64,000 nucleotides of DNA from DASPHG01 sp963849605. GTDB taxonomy: Bacteria; Actinomycetota; Thermoleophilia; Solirubrobacterales; Thermoleophilaceae. Made by a program: the position numbers and the translations under genes. The stretch spans positions 124,001 to 188,000 of the forward strand of contig CAWKHX010000015.1 of the NCBI GenBank assembly GCA_963849605.1. The letters run 5' to 3'. The notes under the pieces are model-generated. The model did not search any database, was not told the origin of the DNA, and saw only the letters and a list, made by a program, of their open reading frames with translations. Of the stretch, positions 29,578 to 36,945 are shown piece by piece; position 1 is the stretch's first letter; every line of letters begins with the position of its first letter.

Positions 29578-29586
29578 CTAAATACC

Positions 29587-29606
29587 TGAATCCCGGCCGG
29601 GATTCA
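29587..29606. promoter_or_regulatory. Perfect 20-bp palindromic operator upstream of sulfur operon
   Basis: TGAATCCCGG-CCGGGATTCA is an exact inverted repeat located 5 bp upstream of the -10 box TAGGCT, where it overlaps the -35 region. The flanks extend it imperfectly to ATACCTGAAT...ATTCATGTGT, whose half-sites resemble those of Rrf2-family regulators such as IscR. A bound repressor there would block RNA polymerase. The regulator identity is inference. Confidence 0.6.
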
Positions 29607-29611
29607 TGTGT

Positions 29612-29617
29612 TAGGCT
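29612..29617 (+). promoter_or_regulatory. Putative -10 box of sulfur assimilation operon (leaderless)
   Basis: TAGGCT ends 6 nt before ATG 29624. With the usual -10 to start-site spacing, transcription would begin at the A of the ATG. Confidence 0.55.
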
Positions 29618-29623
29618 TCGCCG

Positions 29624-31453
29624 ATGGAACCGACGACCTCCGTCGGCCCCACCCCCAAGGGCAGGGGCTCACTCGAGAATCCAGAGATCTACGAGAACGT
29701 GCCGGGGCACGTGATCCCGATCCTGGAGCGCGAGTTCGACGACTTCGACCACGAGTCCGAGCGCTTCCTCGGCGGCGAGCAGACCGAGGAGGAGTTCATC
29801 GGCTTCCGCCTGAAGCAGGGCGTCTACGGCCAGCGCCAGGCCGACGTCCAGATGATCCGCGTCAAGCTTCCCTTCGGGGGCATCAACCCCGAGCAGATGG
29901 AGGCCTTCGGCGACGCGGTCGAGAAGTACGTCCCGCTGCGCAAGGGCCACATCACGACGCGCCAGAACTTCCAGTTCCACCACGTGCCGCTGCGCGACGC
30001 CGCGGCCATGATCCGCGACATCTCGGCCGTCGGCCTGTCGAGCCGCGAGGGCTGCGGCAACACCGTCCGCAACGTGACCGCGGACCCGTGGGCGGGCGTG
30101 AGCGAGGGCGAGGTGTTCGATTGCACGCCGTACGCGGGCGCCTACGTCCGCTACTTCGTGCGCCACCCCACGACGCAGCTCATGCCGCGCAAGATCAAGA
30201 CGTCGTTCGACGGCACGCCCGAGGACCGCGCGATCTCCGAGATCCACGACATCGCCTTCCGCGCGAAGGTCCAGGGCGGCAAGAGGGGCTTCGAGATGCT
30301 GGTCGGCGGCGGAACCTCGATCATGCCGCGCACGGCGCCGGTCCTCTACGACTTCGTCGAGGCCGACAACGGTGAGTACCTCGAGGCCGCCGAGGCCGTC
30401 CTGAGGATCTTCGACCGCCAGGATTGGCTGCGCGCCAACCGCGCCCGCGCGCGGATCAAGGTCTTCGTCGACAAGTTCGGCATCGACGAGCTGCGCCGGC
30501 AGGCCGACGAGGAGCGCAAGGGCGACTGGGTCAAGGAGCGCGACTTCGACGTCGCGCGGCTGCGCTTCGACGACGACGAGGAGGCGGTCGTCACCAAGCT
30601 GCCGATGGCCCAGGACTTCGCCCAGCCGAACGGCGACCGGTCCGAGTTCAAGCGCTGGGCCGAGCACAACGTGGAGCCGCAGAAGCAGGCCGGCTTCAGC
30701 ACCGTCCAGGTGAACGTGATCCGGGGCGACCTGACGCCTGAGCAGTTCCGCGGCCTTGCCGCGATCATGCGCGACTTCTGCGGCGGCTACGCCCGCACGA
30801 CGGTCAGCCAGAACCTCGTCCTGCGCTGGGTGCGCGACGAGGCGGCCTACGCCGTCTGGGAGCGGCTCGCCGCGCTCGGGCTCGCCAATCCCGGGGCCGA
30901 CACGATCGTCGACACGGTCTCCTGCCCCGGCACGGACTCCTGCAAGCTCGGCATCACCTCTTCCATGGGGCTCAACCGTGCGATACATGAGCGCGTCGAG
31001 CAGATGCAAATCACCGACCCGCTCACGCAGAAGATCCACATCAAGATGTCCGGCTGCCCGAACGGCTGCGGCCAGCACCACATCGGGAACATCGGGTTCT
31101 ACGGCGCGTCGATCAAGGTCGGCGAGAAGACGATCCCCGCGTACGTCGCGCACATCGGCGGCCGCTTCGGGAGCGAGGGCGTCGCGTTCGGCCAGCGCCT
31201 GAAGATCCGCCTGCCCGCGAAGCGCGTGCCCGACGCGGTCGAGCGCTGGATCCGCTTCTACGAAGCCGAGCGCACCGACGGCGAGACGTTCAACCAGTTC
31301 GCCGAGCGCGTCGGGCTCACCGAGTTCGAGGAGCGCGCCCGCGACCTCTCGATCCCGGTCGAGTTCAACCTCGAGAACATCGAGCACTTCATCGACTGGA
31401 GCCGGCGCGAGCCGTACCAGGTGATCCGCGGGGAGGGCGAATGCGCGGTCTAG
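29624..31453 (+). CDS. Ferredoxin-type nitrite/sulfite reductase (siroheme, 4Fe-4S)
   Basis: 609 residues with two ferredoxin-like half domains and two siroheme-binding domains. LRKGHITTRQNFQFHHVPLR and GLSSREGCGNTVRNVTADPW are siroheme-contact blocks (N-terminal). The cluster ligands are CPGTDSCKLGIT at about residue 434 and CPNGCGQHHIGNIG at about 478 (C-x5-C...C-x3-C). The family reduces sulfite to sulfide or nitrite to ammonia. Since the next genes are APS reductase, APS kinase and ATP sulfurylase, sulfite reduction is by far the better call. Its stop overlaps the cysH start by 13 bp (31441-31453). An EF-like acidic stretch in the middle has no assigned role. Confidence 0.88.
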   Translation: MEPTTSVGPTPKGRGSLENPEIYENVPGHVIPILEREFDDFDHESERFLGGEQTEEEFIGFRLKQGVYGQRQADVQMIRVKLPFGGINPEQMEAFGDAVEKYVPLRKGHITTRQNFQFHHVPLRDAAAMIRDISAVGLSSREGCGNTVRNVTADPWAGVSEGEVFDCTPYAGAYVRYFVRHPTTQLMPRKIKTSFDGTPEDRAISEIHDIAFRAKVQGGKRGFEMLVGGGTSIMPRTAPVLYDFVEADNGEYLEAAEAVLRIFDRQDWLRANRARARIKVFVDKFGIDELRRQADEERKGDWVKERDFDVARLRFDDDEEAVVTKLPMAQDFAQPNGDRSEFKRWAEHNVEPQKQAGFSTVQVNVIRGDLTPEQFRGLAAIMRDFCGGYARTTVSQNLVLRWVRDEAAYAVWERLAALGLANPGADTIVDTVSCPGTDSCKLGITSSMGLNRAIHERVEQMQITDPLTQKIHIKMSGCPNGCGQHHIGNIGFYGASIKVGEKTIPAYVAHIGGRFGSEGVAFGQRLKIRLPAKRVPDAVERWIRFYEAERTDGETFNQFAERVGLTEFEERARDLSIPVEFNLENIEHFIDWSRREPYQVIRGEGECAV

Positions 31454-32112
31454 CTGCAACCCCCACTCAAATCCCCGACCTCGATGCGCTCAGCGCCGAG
31501 GAGACGCTCGCCTACGCCGTCGAGGAGTTCTCACCGCGGCTGTACGTCGCGAGCTCCTTCCAGAAGGAGGCCTCGGTCGTGATGGACATGCTCCTCAAGA
31601 TCGACCCGGACGCGCGCTTCTTCACGCTCGACACCGGCTTCCTCTTCCCGGAGACCTACGAGACCTGGAAGCGCCTCGAGGAGCGCTACGGGATCGAGAT
31701 CGAGGTCTACCAGGGGATCAGCCCTGCGCGCCAGGCGGAGCTGCACGGCGACCAGCTCTGGAAGCGCGATCCGGACAAGTGCTGCGAGATCCGCAAGGTC
31801 GTTCCGATGCGCGAGGCGCTCGCGCGCGCCGACGCCTGGGTGACGGGTGTTCGACGGGAACATTCGCCTGGTCGAGTCGAGATCCCTAAGCTGGGGTGGG
31901 ACGCAAAGCACGGCCTGTACAAGGTCGCGCCCCTCGCCGACTGGTCCGACAAGGACGTCTGGCGATACATCTTCGAGAACGACGTTCCCTACAACCCGCT
32001 GCACGACCACGGCTTCGAGTCGATCGGTTGCACCCACTGCACGAAGCCGGGTGCCGGCCGAGACGGGCGATGGGCAGGGACTGACAAAGAGGAGTGCGGA
32101 ATACACACATGA
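31441..32112 (+). CDS. cysH: Assimilatory APS reductase
   Basis: 223 residues from ATG 31441. ARFFTLDTGFLFPETYETWK is the nucleotide-binding start (the family's SGG-type loop is replaced by SSFQKEAS, as in APS reductases). Two cysteine pairs, KCCEIRK (about residues 114-115) and CTHC (about 197-200), bind the 4Fe-4S cluster found in APS but not PAPS reductases. The C-terminal EECGIHT carries the catalytic Cys. It reduces APS to sulfite with thioredoxin. It overlaps sulfite reductase upstream and cysC downstream (ATGA), showing tight coupling. PAPS reductase is less likely because of the cluster cysteines. Confidence 0.93.
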   Translation: MRGLAATPTQIPDLDALSAEETLAYAVEEFSPRLYVASSFQKEASVVMDMLLKIDPDARFFTLDTGFLFPETYETWKRLEERYGIEIEVYQGISPARQAELHGDQLWKRDPDKCCEIRKVVPMREALARADAWVTGVRREHSPGRVEIPKLGWDAKHGLYKVAPLADWSDKDVWRYIFENDVPYNPLHDHGFESIGCTHCTKPGAGRDGRWAGTDKEECGIHT

Positions 32113-32648
32113 GCGAGCATCCTGGGTTCACGATCTGGTTCACGGGCCTGTCGGGAGCGGGCAAGACCACGATCTCCGAAATCGTCGCGCCGGCACTGCG
32201 TGAGCGCGGCCTGAAGATCGAGGTCCTCGACGGCGACGTCGTGCGCACCAACCTGTCGAAGGGGCTCGGGTTCTCGAAGGAGGACCGCGACACCAACATC
32301 CGCCGCATCGCGTTCGTGGCCGACCTGCTGTCGCGCAACGGCGTCGGCGTGATCACGGCCGCGATCTCTCCCTACGCGGAGCTCCGCCGTGAGGCGCGGG
32401 CCACGATGGGCGAGCGCTTCATCGAGGTCTACGTCCAAGCGTCGGTCGAAGAGTGCGCAAAGCGCGACACGAAGGGGCTCTACGAGAAGGCCTACAAGGG
32501 CGAGATCAAGGAGTTCACCGGCGTCTCCGACCCGTACGAGGTCCCCGAGCACGCGGAGCTGATCGTCGACACCGAGAGCGAGACTCCGGAGGAGTCGGCG
32601 CAGAAGGTGATCGCCTTCGTCGAGGACAAGATCGGGGTCACTGCGTGA
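32109..32648 (+). CDS. cysC: Adenylylsulfate (APS) kinase
   Basis: 179 residues from ATG 32109, chosen over GTG 32094 because of the ATGA overlap. TIWFTGLSGAGKTTISEIVA is the P-loop, VLDGDVVRTNLSKGLGFSKE the APS-binding DGD-x-x-R region, NIRRIAFVADLLSRNGVGVI the lid, and EVYVQASVEECAKRDTKGLY the late conserved block. It phosphorylates APS to PAPS. Because the operon's reductase uses APS directly, PAPS from this enzyme is probably meant for sulfation, not reduction. Confidence 0.95.
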   Translation: MSEHPGFTIWFTGLSGAGKTTISEIVAPALRERGLKIEVLDGDVVRTNLSKGLGFSKEDRDTNIRRIAFVADLLSRNGVGVITAAISPYAELRREARATMGERFIEVYVQASVEECAKRDTKGLYEKAYKGEIKEFTGVSDPYEVPEHAELIVDTESETPEESAQKVIAFVEDKIGVTA

Positions 32649-33715
32649 GTCAGCTGGAGCTGTCTCACAAGCAGACCGCCGACTTCGAACTCCTCGCCAA
32701 CGGCGGCTTCGCGCCGCTCGAAGGGTTCCAGGGCTCAGAGGCCTGGCAGTCGGTCGTGGACAACATGCGGCTGCCCGACGGCCAGCCGTGGCCGATCCCG
32801 GTCACGCTGGCGTCAGAGGTCGGCGAGGTCGGCGAGACGATCGACCTGGTCGGCCATGAGGGCTCGAAGCTCGGCACTATCACCGTCGAGGAGGTCTACG
32901 AGCGCGACCTGAAGCGTGAGGCGGAGAACGTCTTCCGCACGACCGACGAGGAGCACCCGGGCGTCGCGATGACCTACCGCGAGGGAGCGCGCACGATCGC
33001 GGGCCCGGTCTCGGTGGAGAAGCTGCCCGAGCACATCGACGCCGTGAAGCCGTACCTGCTTTCGCCCGCGGACACGAAGAAGACATTCGAGGAGCGCGGC
33101 TGGAAGACGGTCGTTGCGTTCCAGACGCGCAACCCGATCCACCGGGCACACGAGTTCATCACCAAGTGCGCGCTCGAGATCGTCGACGGCCTCTTCATCC
33201 ACCCGATCGTGGGCGAGACGAAGTCGGATGACATCCCGCCCGAGACGCGGATGCGCTGCTACGAGGTGCTGATCGAGAACTACTACGTGCCGGAGCGCGT
33301 GCTGCTGGGCGTGAACCCGGCCGCGATGCGCTACGCCGGCCCGCGCGAGGCGATCTTCCACGCGCTCGTGCGCAGGAACTACGGCTGCACGCACTTCATC
33401 GTCGGCCGCGACCACGCGGGCGTCGGTGACTACTACGGCACCTACGACGCGCAGCACATCTTCGACGAGTTCGAGCCCGGCGAGCTGGGGATCGAGCCGC
33501 TCAAGTTCGAGCACTCCTTCTACTGCAAGCTGACGAAGGGCATGGCCACGGCGAAGACCTCGCCGGCGGACAACGAGGACAAGGTGTTCCTGTCCGGAAC
33601 GGCCGTGCGCGAGATGCTCGGCCGCGGCGAGCGCCCGCCGGAGGAGTTCTCGCGGCCCGAGGTCGCGGACGTCCTCATCGAGGCGTACGCAGAGTCAGAG
33701 CCAACCCCGGCGTAG
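32645..33715 (+). CDS. sat: Sulfate adenylyltransferase (ATP sulfurylase)
   Basis: 356 residues from GTG 32645, overlapping cysC by GTGA. The N-terminal PUA-like domain has FELLANGGFAPLEGFQG. The catalytic domain has VVAFQTRNPIHRAHEFITKC at about 159 (QxRNPxHxxH) and FIVGRDHAGVGDYYGTYDAQ at about 254 (GRDHAG). It makes APS and pyrophosphate from sulfate and ATP. It is slightly short at the N-terminus compared with the usual 380-400 residues. The window has no CysDN-type sulfurylase, so this single-chain enzyme feeds both cysH and cysC. Confidence 0.95.
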   Translation: MSQLELSHKQTADFELLANGGFAPLEGFQGSEAWQSVVDNMRLPDGQPWPIPVTLASEVGEVGETIDLVGHEGSKLGTITVEEVYERDLKREAENVFRTTDEEHPGVAMTYREGARTIAGPVSVEKLPEHIDAVKPYLLSPADTKKTFEERGWKTVVAFQTRNPIHRAHEFITKCALEIVDGLFIHPIVGETKSDDIPPETRMRCYEVLIENYYVPERVLLGVNPAAMRYAGPREAIFHALVRRNYGCTHFIVGRDHAGVGDYYGTYDAQHIFDEFEPGELGIEPLKFEHSFYCKLTKGMATAKTSPADNEDKVFLSGTAVREMLGRGERPPEEFSRPEVADVLIEAYAESEPTPA

Positions 33716-33718
33716 ACT
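33713..33718 (+). promoter_or_regulatory. Putative -10 box for biotin carboxylase subunit
   Basis: TAGACT, sharing the TAG stop of the sulfurylase gene, ends 8 nt before GTG 33727. This matches the leaderless pattern seen elsewhere and would free the carboxylase gene from sulfur-operon control. Confidence 0.45.
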
Positions 33719-33726
33719 CCGCCGCC

Positions 33727-35493
33727 GTGTTCTCGAAGGTACTTGTCGCGAACCGCGGCGAGATCGCGATCCGTGTGATGCGGACGCTCGAGGAGATGGG
33801 GATCGGATCGGTCGCCGTCTACTCCGAGCCCGACCGCGACGCGCCGCACGCGCGGCGCGGTGATGAGGCGTACCTGCTCGGCCCCGGCCCGGCTTCGGAG
33901 AGCTACCTCGTGGTCGAGAAGATCATCGAGGTCGCCAAGGAGTCGGGCGCGGAGGCGATCCACCCCGGCTACGGCTTCCTCGCGGAGAACGCCGCGTTCG
34001 CGCGCGCCTGCGAGGAGGCGGACCTCGTGTTCATCGGGCCCCCGCCGGACGCGATCGACGCGATGGGATCGAAGACCAAGGCCCGCGAGCTGATGCAGGC
34101 GGCCGGCGTTCCGATCGTGCCCGGCACCACCGACCCGGTGAAGAACGTCGCGGCGGCCAAGAAGATCATCGACAAGGAGATCGGCTACCCGATCGCGGTC
34201 AAGGCGGCGGGCGGCGGCGGCGGCAAGGGCTTCCGCGTCGCCGAGTCCGAGGACGAGCTCGAGAAGGCGTTCGAGGGCGCGGCGCGCGAGGGCGAGAAGT
34301 TCTTCTCCGACCCCACGGTCTACATCGAGCGCTACCTGCCCGACCCGCGCCACGTCGAGGTCCAGGTGCTCGCCGACTCGCAGGGCAACGTCGTCCACCT
34401 GTTCGAGCGCGATTGCTCGGTGCAGCGCCGGCACCAGAAGCTGATCGAGGAGAGCCCGGCCCCGGCCGTCGACCCCGAGCTGCGCGAGCGGATCGGCAAG
34501 ATCGGCACCGACGCTGCGAAGGCCGTGAACTACCGCTCGGCGGGCACGATCGAGGGCCTGCTCCAGGACGGCGAGTACTTCTTCCTCGAGATGAACACGC
34601 GCGTGCAGGTTGAGCACTGCGTGACCGAGATGGTCACCGGGATCGACATCGTGCGCGAGCAGGTGAAGATCGCCGCCGGCGAGGAGCTCGCGTTCGGCCA
34701 GGACGACGTGCAGATCCGCGGCCACGCGATCGAGTGCCGAATCAACGCGGAGGACGCGTCGAAGAAGTTCGCGCCGGCGCCGGGGAGGATCGGCTCCTAC
34801 CGCGAGCCGTCCGGACCCGGCGTGCGCGTCGACTCGGGCGCCGAGGAGGGCTACGACGTGCTGCCGCTCTACGACCCGATGATCGCGAAGCTGATCGTCT
34901 GGGACGTCGACCGCGAGGCATCGACGCGGCGGATGATCCGTGCGCTTCACGAGTACGAGATCGGCGGCCTGAAGACGCTGATCCCGTTTCACCAGACGCT
35001 GCTCGCCACCGAACAGTGGAAGAACGGCGAGACGTGCCGCGACCTCGTCGAGGACAAGGACTGGCTGAAGCAGCTCGCGTTCGACCCTCCGCCCGCGACC
35101 GACGGCGACGACGACGAGGAGCCGAAGGTCGCGCGCGACTACGCGGTCGAGGTGTCCGGCAAGCGGTTCGAGGTGAAGGTGATCGGCGCGGCGCTCCCGA
35201 ACGGCGGAGCACCGGCGGCCGGAGCCGCGAAGAAGGCCCCGAAGCGGCGTGAACGCGGCGCGGGCGGGGGCGGCGGAGCGCCGGGCGCGATCGTCTCGCC
35301 GATCCAGGGCACCGTGCTGAAGGTCGCCGTCGAGAAGGGCGCGACCGTCGAGGAGGGCGCGCTCATCTGCGTGGTCGAGGCGATGAAGATGGAGAACGAG
35401 ATCACCGCTCCGTCCGCCGGCACCGTCGAGGAGCTGAACGTCTCCGAGGGCGGCGCGATCGCCACCGGCGACACCATCGCCGTAGTCAAGTAG
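33727..35493 (+). CDS. pccA: Acyl-CoA carboxylase alpha subunit (biotin carboxylase + biotin carrier)
   Basis: 588 residues from GTG 33727. The biotin carboxylase domain (1-450) has VLVANRGEIAIRVMRTLEEM, HPGYGFLAENAAFARACEEA, AVKAAGGGGGKGFRV (ATP-grasp Gly-loop), EMNTRVQVEHCVTEMVTGID, and RGHAIECRINAEDASKKF. A flexible linker with a Gly/Ala-rich stretch follows, then a biotinyl domain (about 515-588) with VVEAMKMENEI, whose Lys near residue 553 is biotinylated. It carboxylates biotin, then partners with the beta subunit at 25676 and perhaps the epsilon-like protein at 28209. The propionyl or acetyl choice depends on the beta subunit. Confidence 0.93.
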   Translation: MFSKVLVANRGEIAIRVMRTLEEMGIGSVAVYSEPDRDAPHARRGDEAYLLGPGPASESYLVVEKIIEVAKESGAEAIHPGYGFLAENAAFARACEEADLVFIGPPPDAIDAMGSKTKARELMQAAGVPIVPGTTDPVKNVAAAKKIIDKEIGYPIAVKAAGGGGGKGFRVAESEDELEKAFEGAAREGEKFFSDPTVYIERYLPDPRHVEVQVLADSQGNVVHLFERDCSVQRRHQKLIEESPAPAVDPELRERIGKIGTDAAKAVNYRSAGTIEGLLQDGEYFFLEMNTRVQVEHCVTEMVTGIDIVREQVKIAAGEELAFGQDDVQIRGHAIECRINAEDASKKFAPAPGRIGSYREPSGPGVRVDSGAEEGYDVLPLYDPMIAKLIVWDVDREASTRRMIRALHEYEIGGLKTLIPFHQTLLATEQWKNGETCRDLVEDKDWLKQLAFDPPPATDGDDDEEPKVARDYAVEVSGKRFEVKVIGAALPNGGAPAAGAAKKAPKRRERGAGGGGGAPGAIVSPIQGTVLKVAVEKGATVEEGALICVVEAMKMENEITAPSAGTVEELNVSEGGAIATGDTIAVVK

Positions 35494-35496
35494 CGG

Positions 35497-36408
35497 CTAG
35501 CGGATAGCGAGCACGTTCCAGTCCGTCGCGGGGGGATCGACCGCCGAGAACTCCCCGTTGCATACGACGATGTCGAGCAAGTTCGCGCTGAGCCCGTTGA
35601 GCGCGTACGCCGTGATGTGCTGGGTGACCGAACTCCCGAGCATGTCCGTCGGGTTCGCGAGCACCAGGTCGCCGCCGGCGATCCCGCTCAGGGCGACGGT
35701 CACGATGCTGCACGAGATCGCCGTGATCGAAGGTGGGTCGACGGAAATGATCTGGGAGACGACACCCAGATCGGACTTGCGAAGCCCGTTCGCGGCGGTC
35801 GCGGCGACGATCTCGGCCGATCCGAGGGTGTTGGCCGCGATCGTGGGACTCGGATAACTGCCGGTGAGGTCTCCGCCGGCGGATCCGGTCGGCGTCCGGG
35901 CGTTTGACAGGCGTGGATCGTCGCCTGCCGCGGCCTGCTGGGCGCCCGTGCCCAGCGAGCGCAGCGTGGCGGTCCCCTGTGCGCCGTCCTTGGTCGCGCC
36001 CGCGAGGTCGACGAGCCCGATCGTGCCGTCGAAGATGTCGGAGGACGTCACCGCGCCGGCGGCGATTGTCGGGTTCGGGTAGGTGCCGGTCAGGTCTCCC
36101 CCGGCGTCACCGGTCGTCGAACCGGATGATCCCCTCGGCCCCTCCGGTCCCCTTGGCCCCCTCGGTCCCTCGGGTCCCTCTGGACCCTCCGGTCCGGGCG
36201 GTCCCTCCGGTCCGCCAACCTCGAGTGTCCGGCGTGGCAGCTGTCCCCTCTTGAAGTCCTTCTTGAGCAGCGAGCGATTGACCACCTGTTTCGTGCCGAC
36301 GCTGTTGCGGGGCAGCGTTGCCGCGTAGGCGGTTCCGGTCACCGCGATGAAGACCGCGATGAGGCCGAGATGGTGCTGACGCACGTAGCGGACGATGGGA
36401 GCGAGCAT
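35497..36408 (-). CDS. Collagen-like surface or secreted protein
   Basis: 303 residues from ATG 36408. A membrane-anchor or signal segment lies near residues 10-30 (LGLIAVFIAVTGTAYAA). Residues 65-97 are a Gly-x-y collagen-type stretch rich in GPEGP/GPRGP triplets, then a spacer with two GGDLTG-YP-PTIAA repeats (GGDLTGTYPNPTIAAGAV and GGDLTGSYPSPTIAANTL), which resemble tail-fibre and structural repeats. The C-terminal domain (about 230-303) is Val/Ser/Asn-rich with two Cys. It is probably displayed outside the membrane as an extended trimer. The function is unknown. Confidence 0.7.
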   Translation of the reverse strand: MLAPIVRYVRQHHLGLIAVFIAVTGTAYAATLPRNSVGTKQVVNRSLLKKDFKRGQLPRRTLEVGGPEGPPGPEGPEGPEGPRGPRGPEGPRGSSGSTTGDAGGDLTGTYPNPTIAAGAVTSSDIFDGTIGLVDLAGATKDGAQGTATLRSLGTGAQQAAAGDDPRLSNARTPTGSAGGDLTGSYPSPTIAANTLGSAEIVAATAANGLRKSDLGVVSQIISVDPPSITAISCSIVTVALSGIAGGDLVLANPTDMLGSSVTQHITAYALNGLSANLLDIVVCNGEFSAVDPPATDWNVLAIR

Positions 36409-36461
36409 TGGTTCTACTGGTCGGCAGGACCGACCACCCGCCTTAGATCCTGGGCGAGCCC

Positions 36462-36920
36462 CTAGCCGCCAGCGGCCTCGGCCGCGCGCTTCTCCATCTC
36501 CTCGGGCGGCACGTCCTCGACGTGCGAGGCGACGTGCCACACGTGACCGAAGGGATCCTCGAAGCTTCCGGAACGATCGCCGTAGAACTTGTTCTCCAGT
36601 GGCTGTCGCTCGGTGGCGCCCGCGTCGAGCGCCTGCCGGAACACGCTGTCGACGTCCTCGACGTAGACGTGTAGCGAGACGGGTGTGCCGCCCGTCGTCT
36701 TGGGACCGACGGCCCCCATCTCGGGATGTTCGTCAGCCAGCATCACGACCGAATCGCCGATCTCGAGCTCGGCGTGCCCGACCTTCCCCTCCGGGCCGCC
36801 CATCCGCATGCGCTCCTTCGCCCCGAGCACCGAGGTGTAGAAGTCGATCGCGTCGCTCGCGCCGTCGCAGATCAGGTACGGCGTCACGCGCGGGTAGCCA
36901 TCGGGGATCGGCTCGACCAT
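36462..36920 (-). CDS. VOC (glyoxalase/bleomycin-resistance) family protein, PhnB-like
   Basis: 152 residues from ATG 36920 (MVEPIPDGYPRVTPYLICDG). SDAIDFYTSVLGAKERMRMG and KVGHAELEIGDSVVMLADEH form the first beta-alpha-beta-beta-beta unit. VSLHVYVEDVDSVFRQALDA and DRSGSFEDPFGHVWHVASHV form the second. These proteins include bleomycin-binding and PhnB-like factors, usually of unknown function. It is divergent from an MFS transporter (25 bp). Confidence 0.8.
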   Translation of the reverse strand: MVEPIPDGYPRVTPYLICDGASDAIDFYTSVLGAKERMRMGGPEGKVGHAELEIGDSVVMLADEHPEMGAVGPKTTGGTPVSLHVYVEDVDSVFRQALDAGATERQPLENKFYGDRSGSFEDPFGHVWHVASHVEDVPPEEMEKRAAEAAGG

Positions 36921-36932
36921 CGCCGTCAACCC

Positions 36933-36938
36933 TACCCT
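36933..36938 (+). promoter_or_regulatory. Putative -10 box for MFS transporter
   Basis: TACCCT ends 7 nt before TTG 36946 in the 25-bp divergent gap. It supports TTG as the start. Confidence 0.45.
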
Positions 36939-36945
36939 GTGCGAC

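Noticed and set aside
29669..31459. Long antisense ORF opposite the sulfite reductase
   Set aside because: Common effect of high GC content. It lacks domains and conflicts with a well-supported gene.
31441..32112. PAPS reductase instead of APS reductase
   Set aside because: The Cys-Cys and Cys-x-x-Cys pairs that bind the 4Fe-4S cluster are present, as in APS reductases.
36170..36215. CRISPR-like short repeats
   Set aside because: The repeats are GGTCC/CTCCGG triplet-based collagen codons within a coding frame, with no spacers.
36462..36920. Methylmalonyl-CoA epimerase (same VOC fold, near the pathway genes)
   Set aside because: The sequence start (VTPYLICDGASDAIDFYTSV) and late motifs are those of PhnB-like proteins and lack the epimerase pattern.
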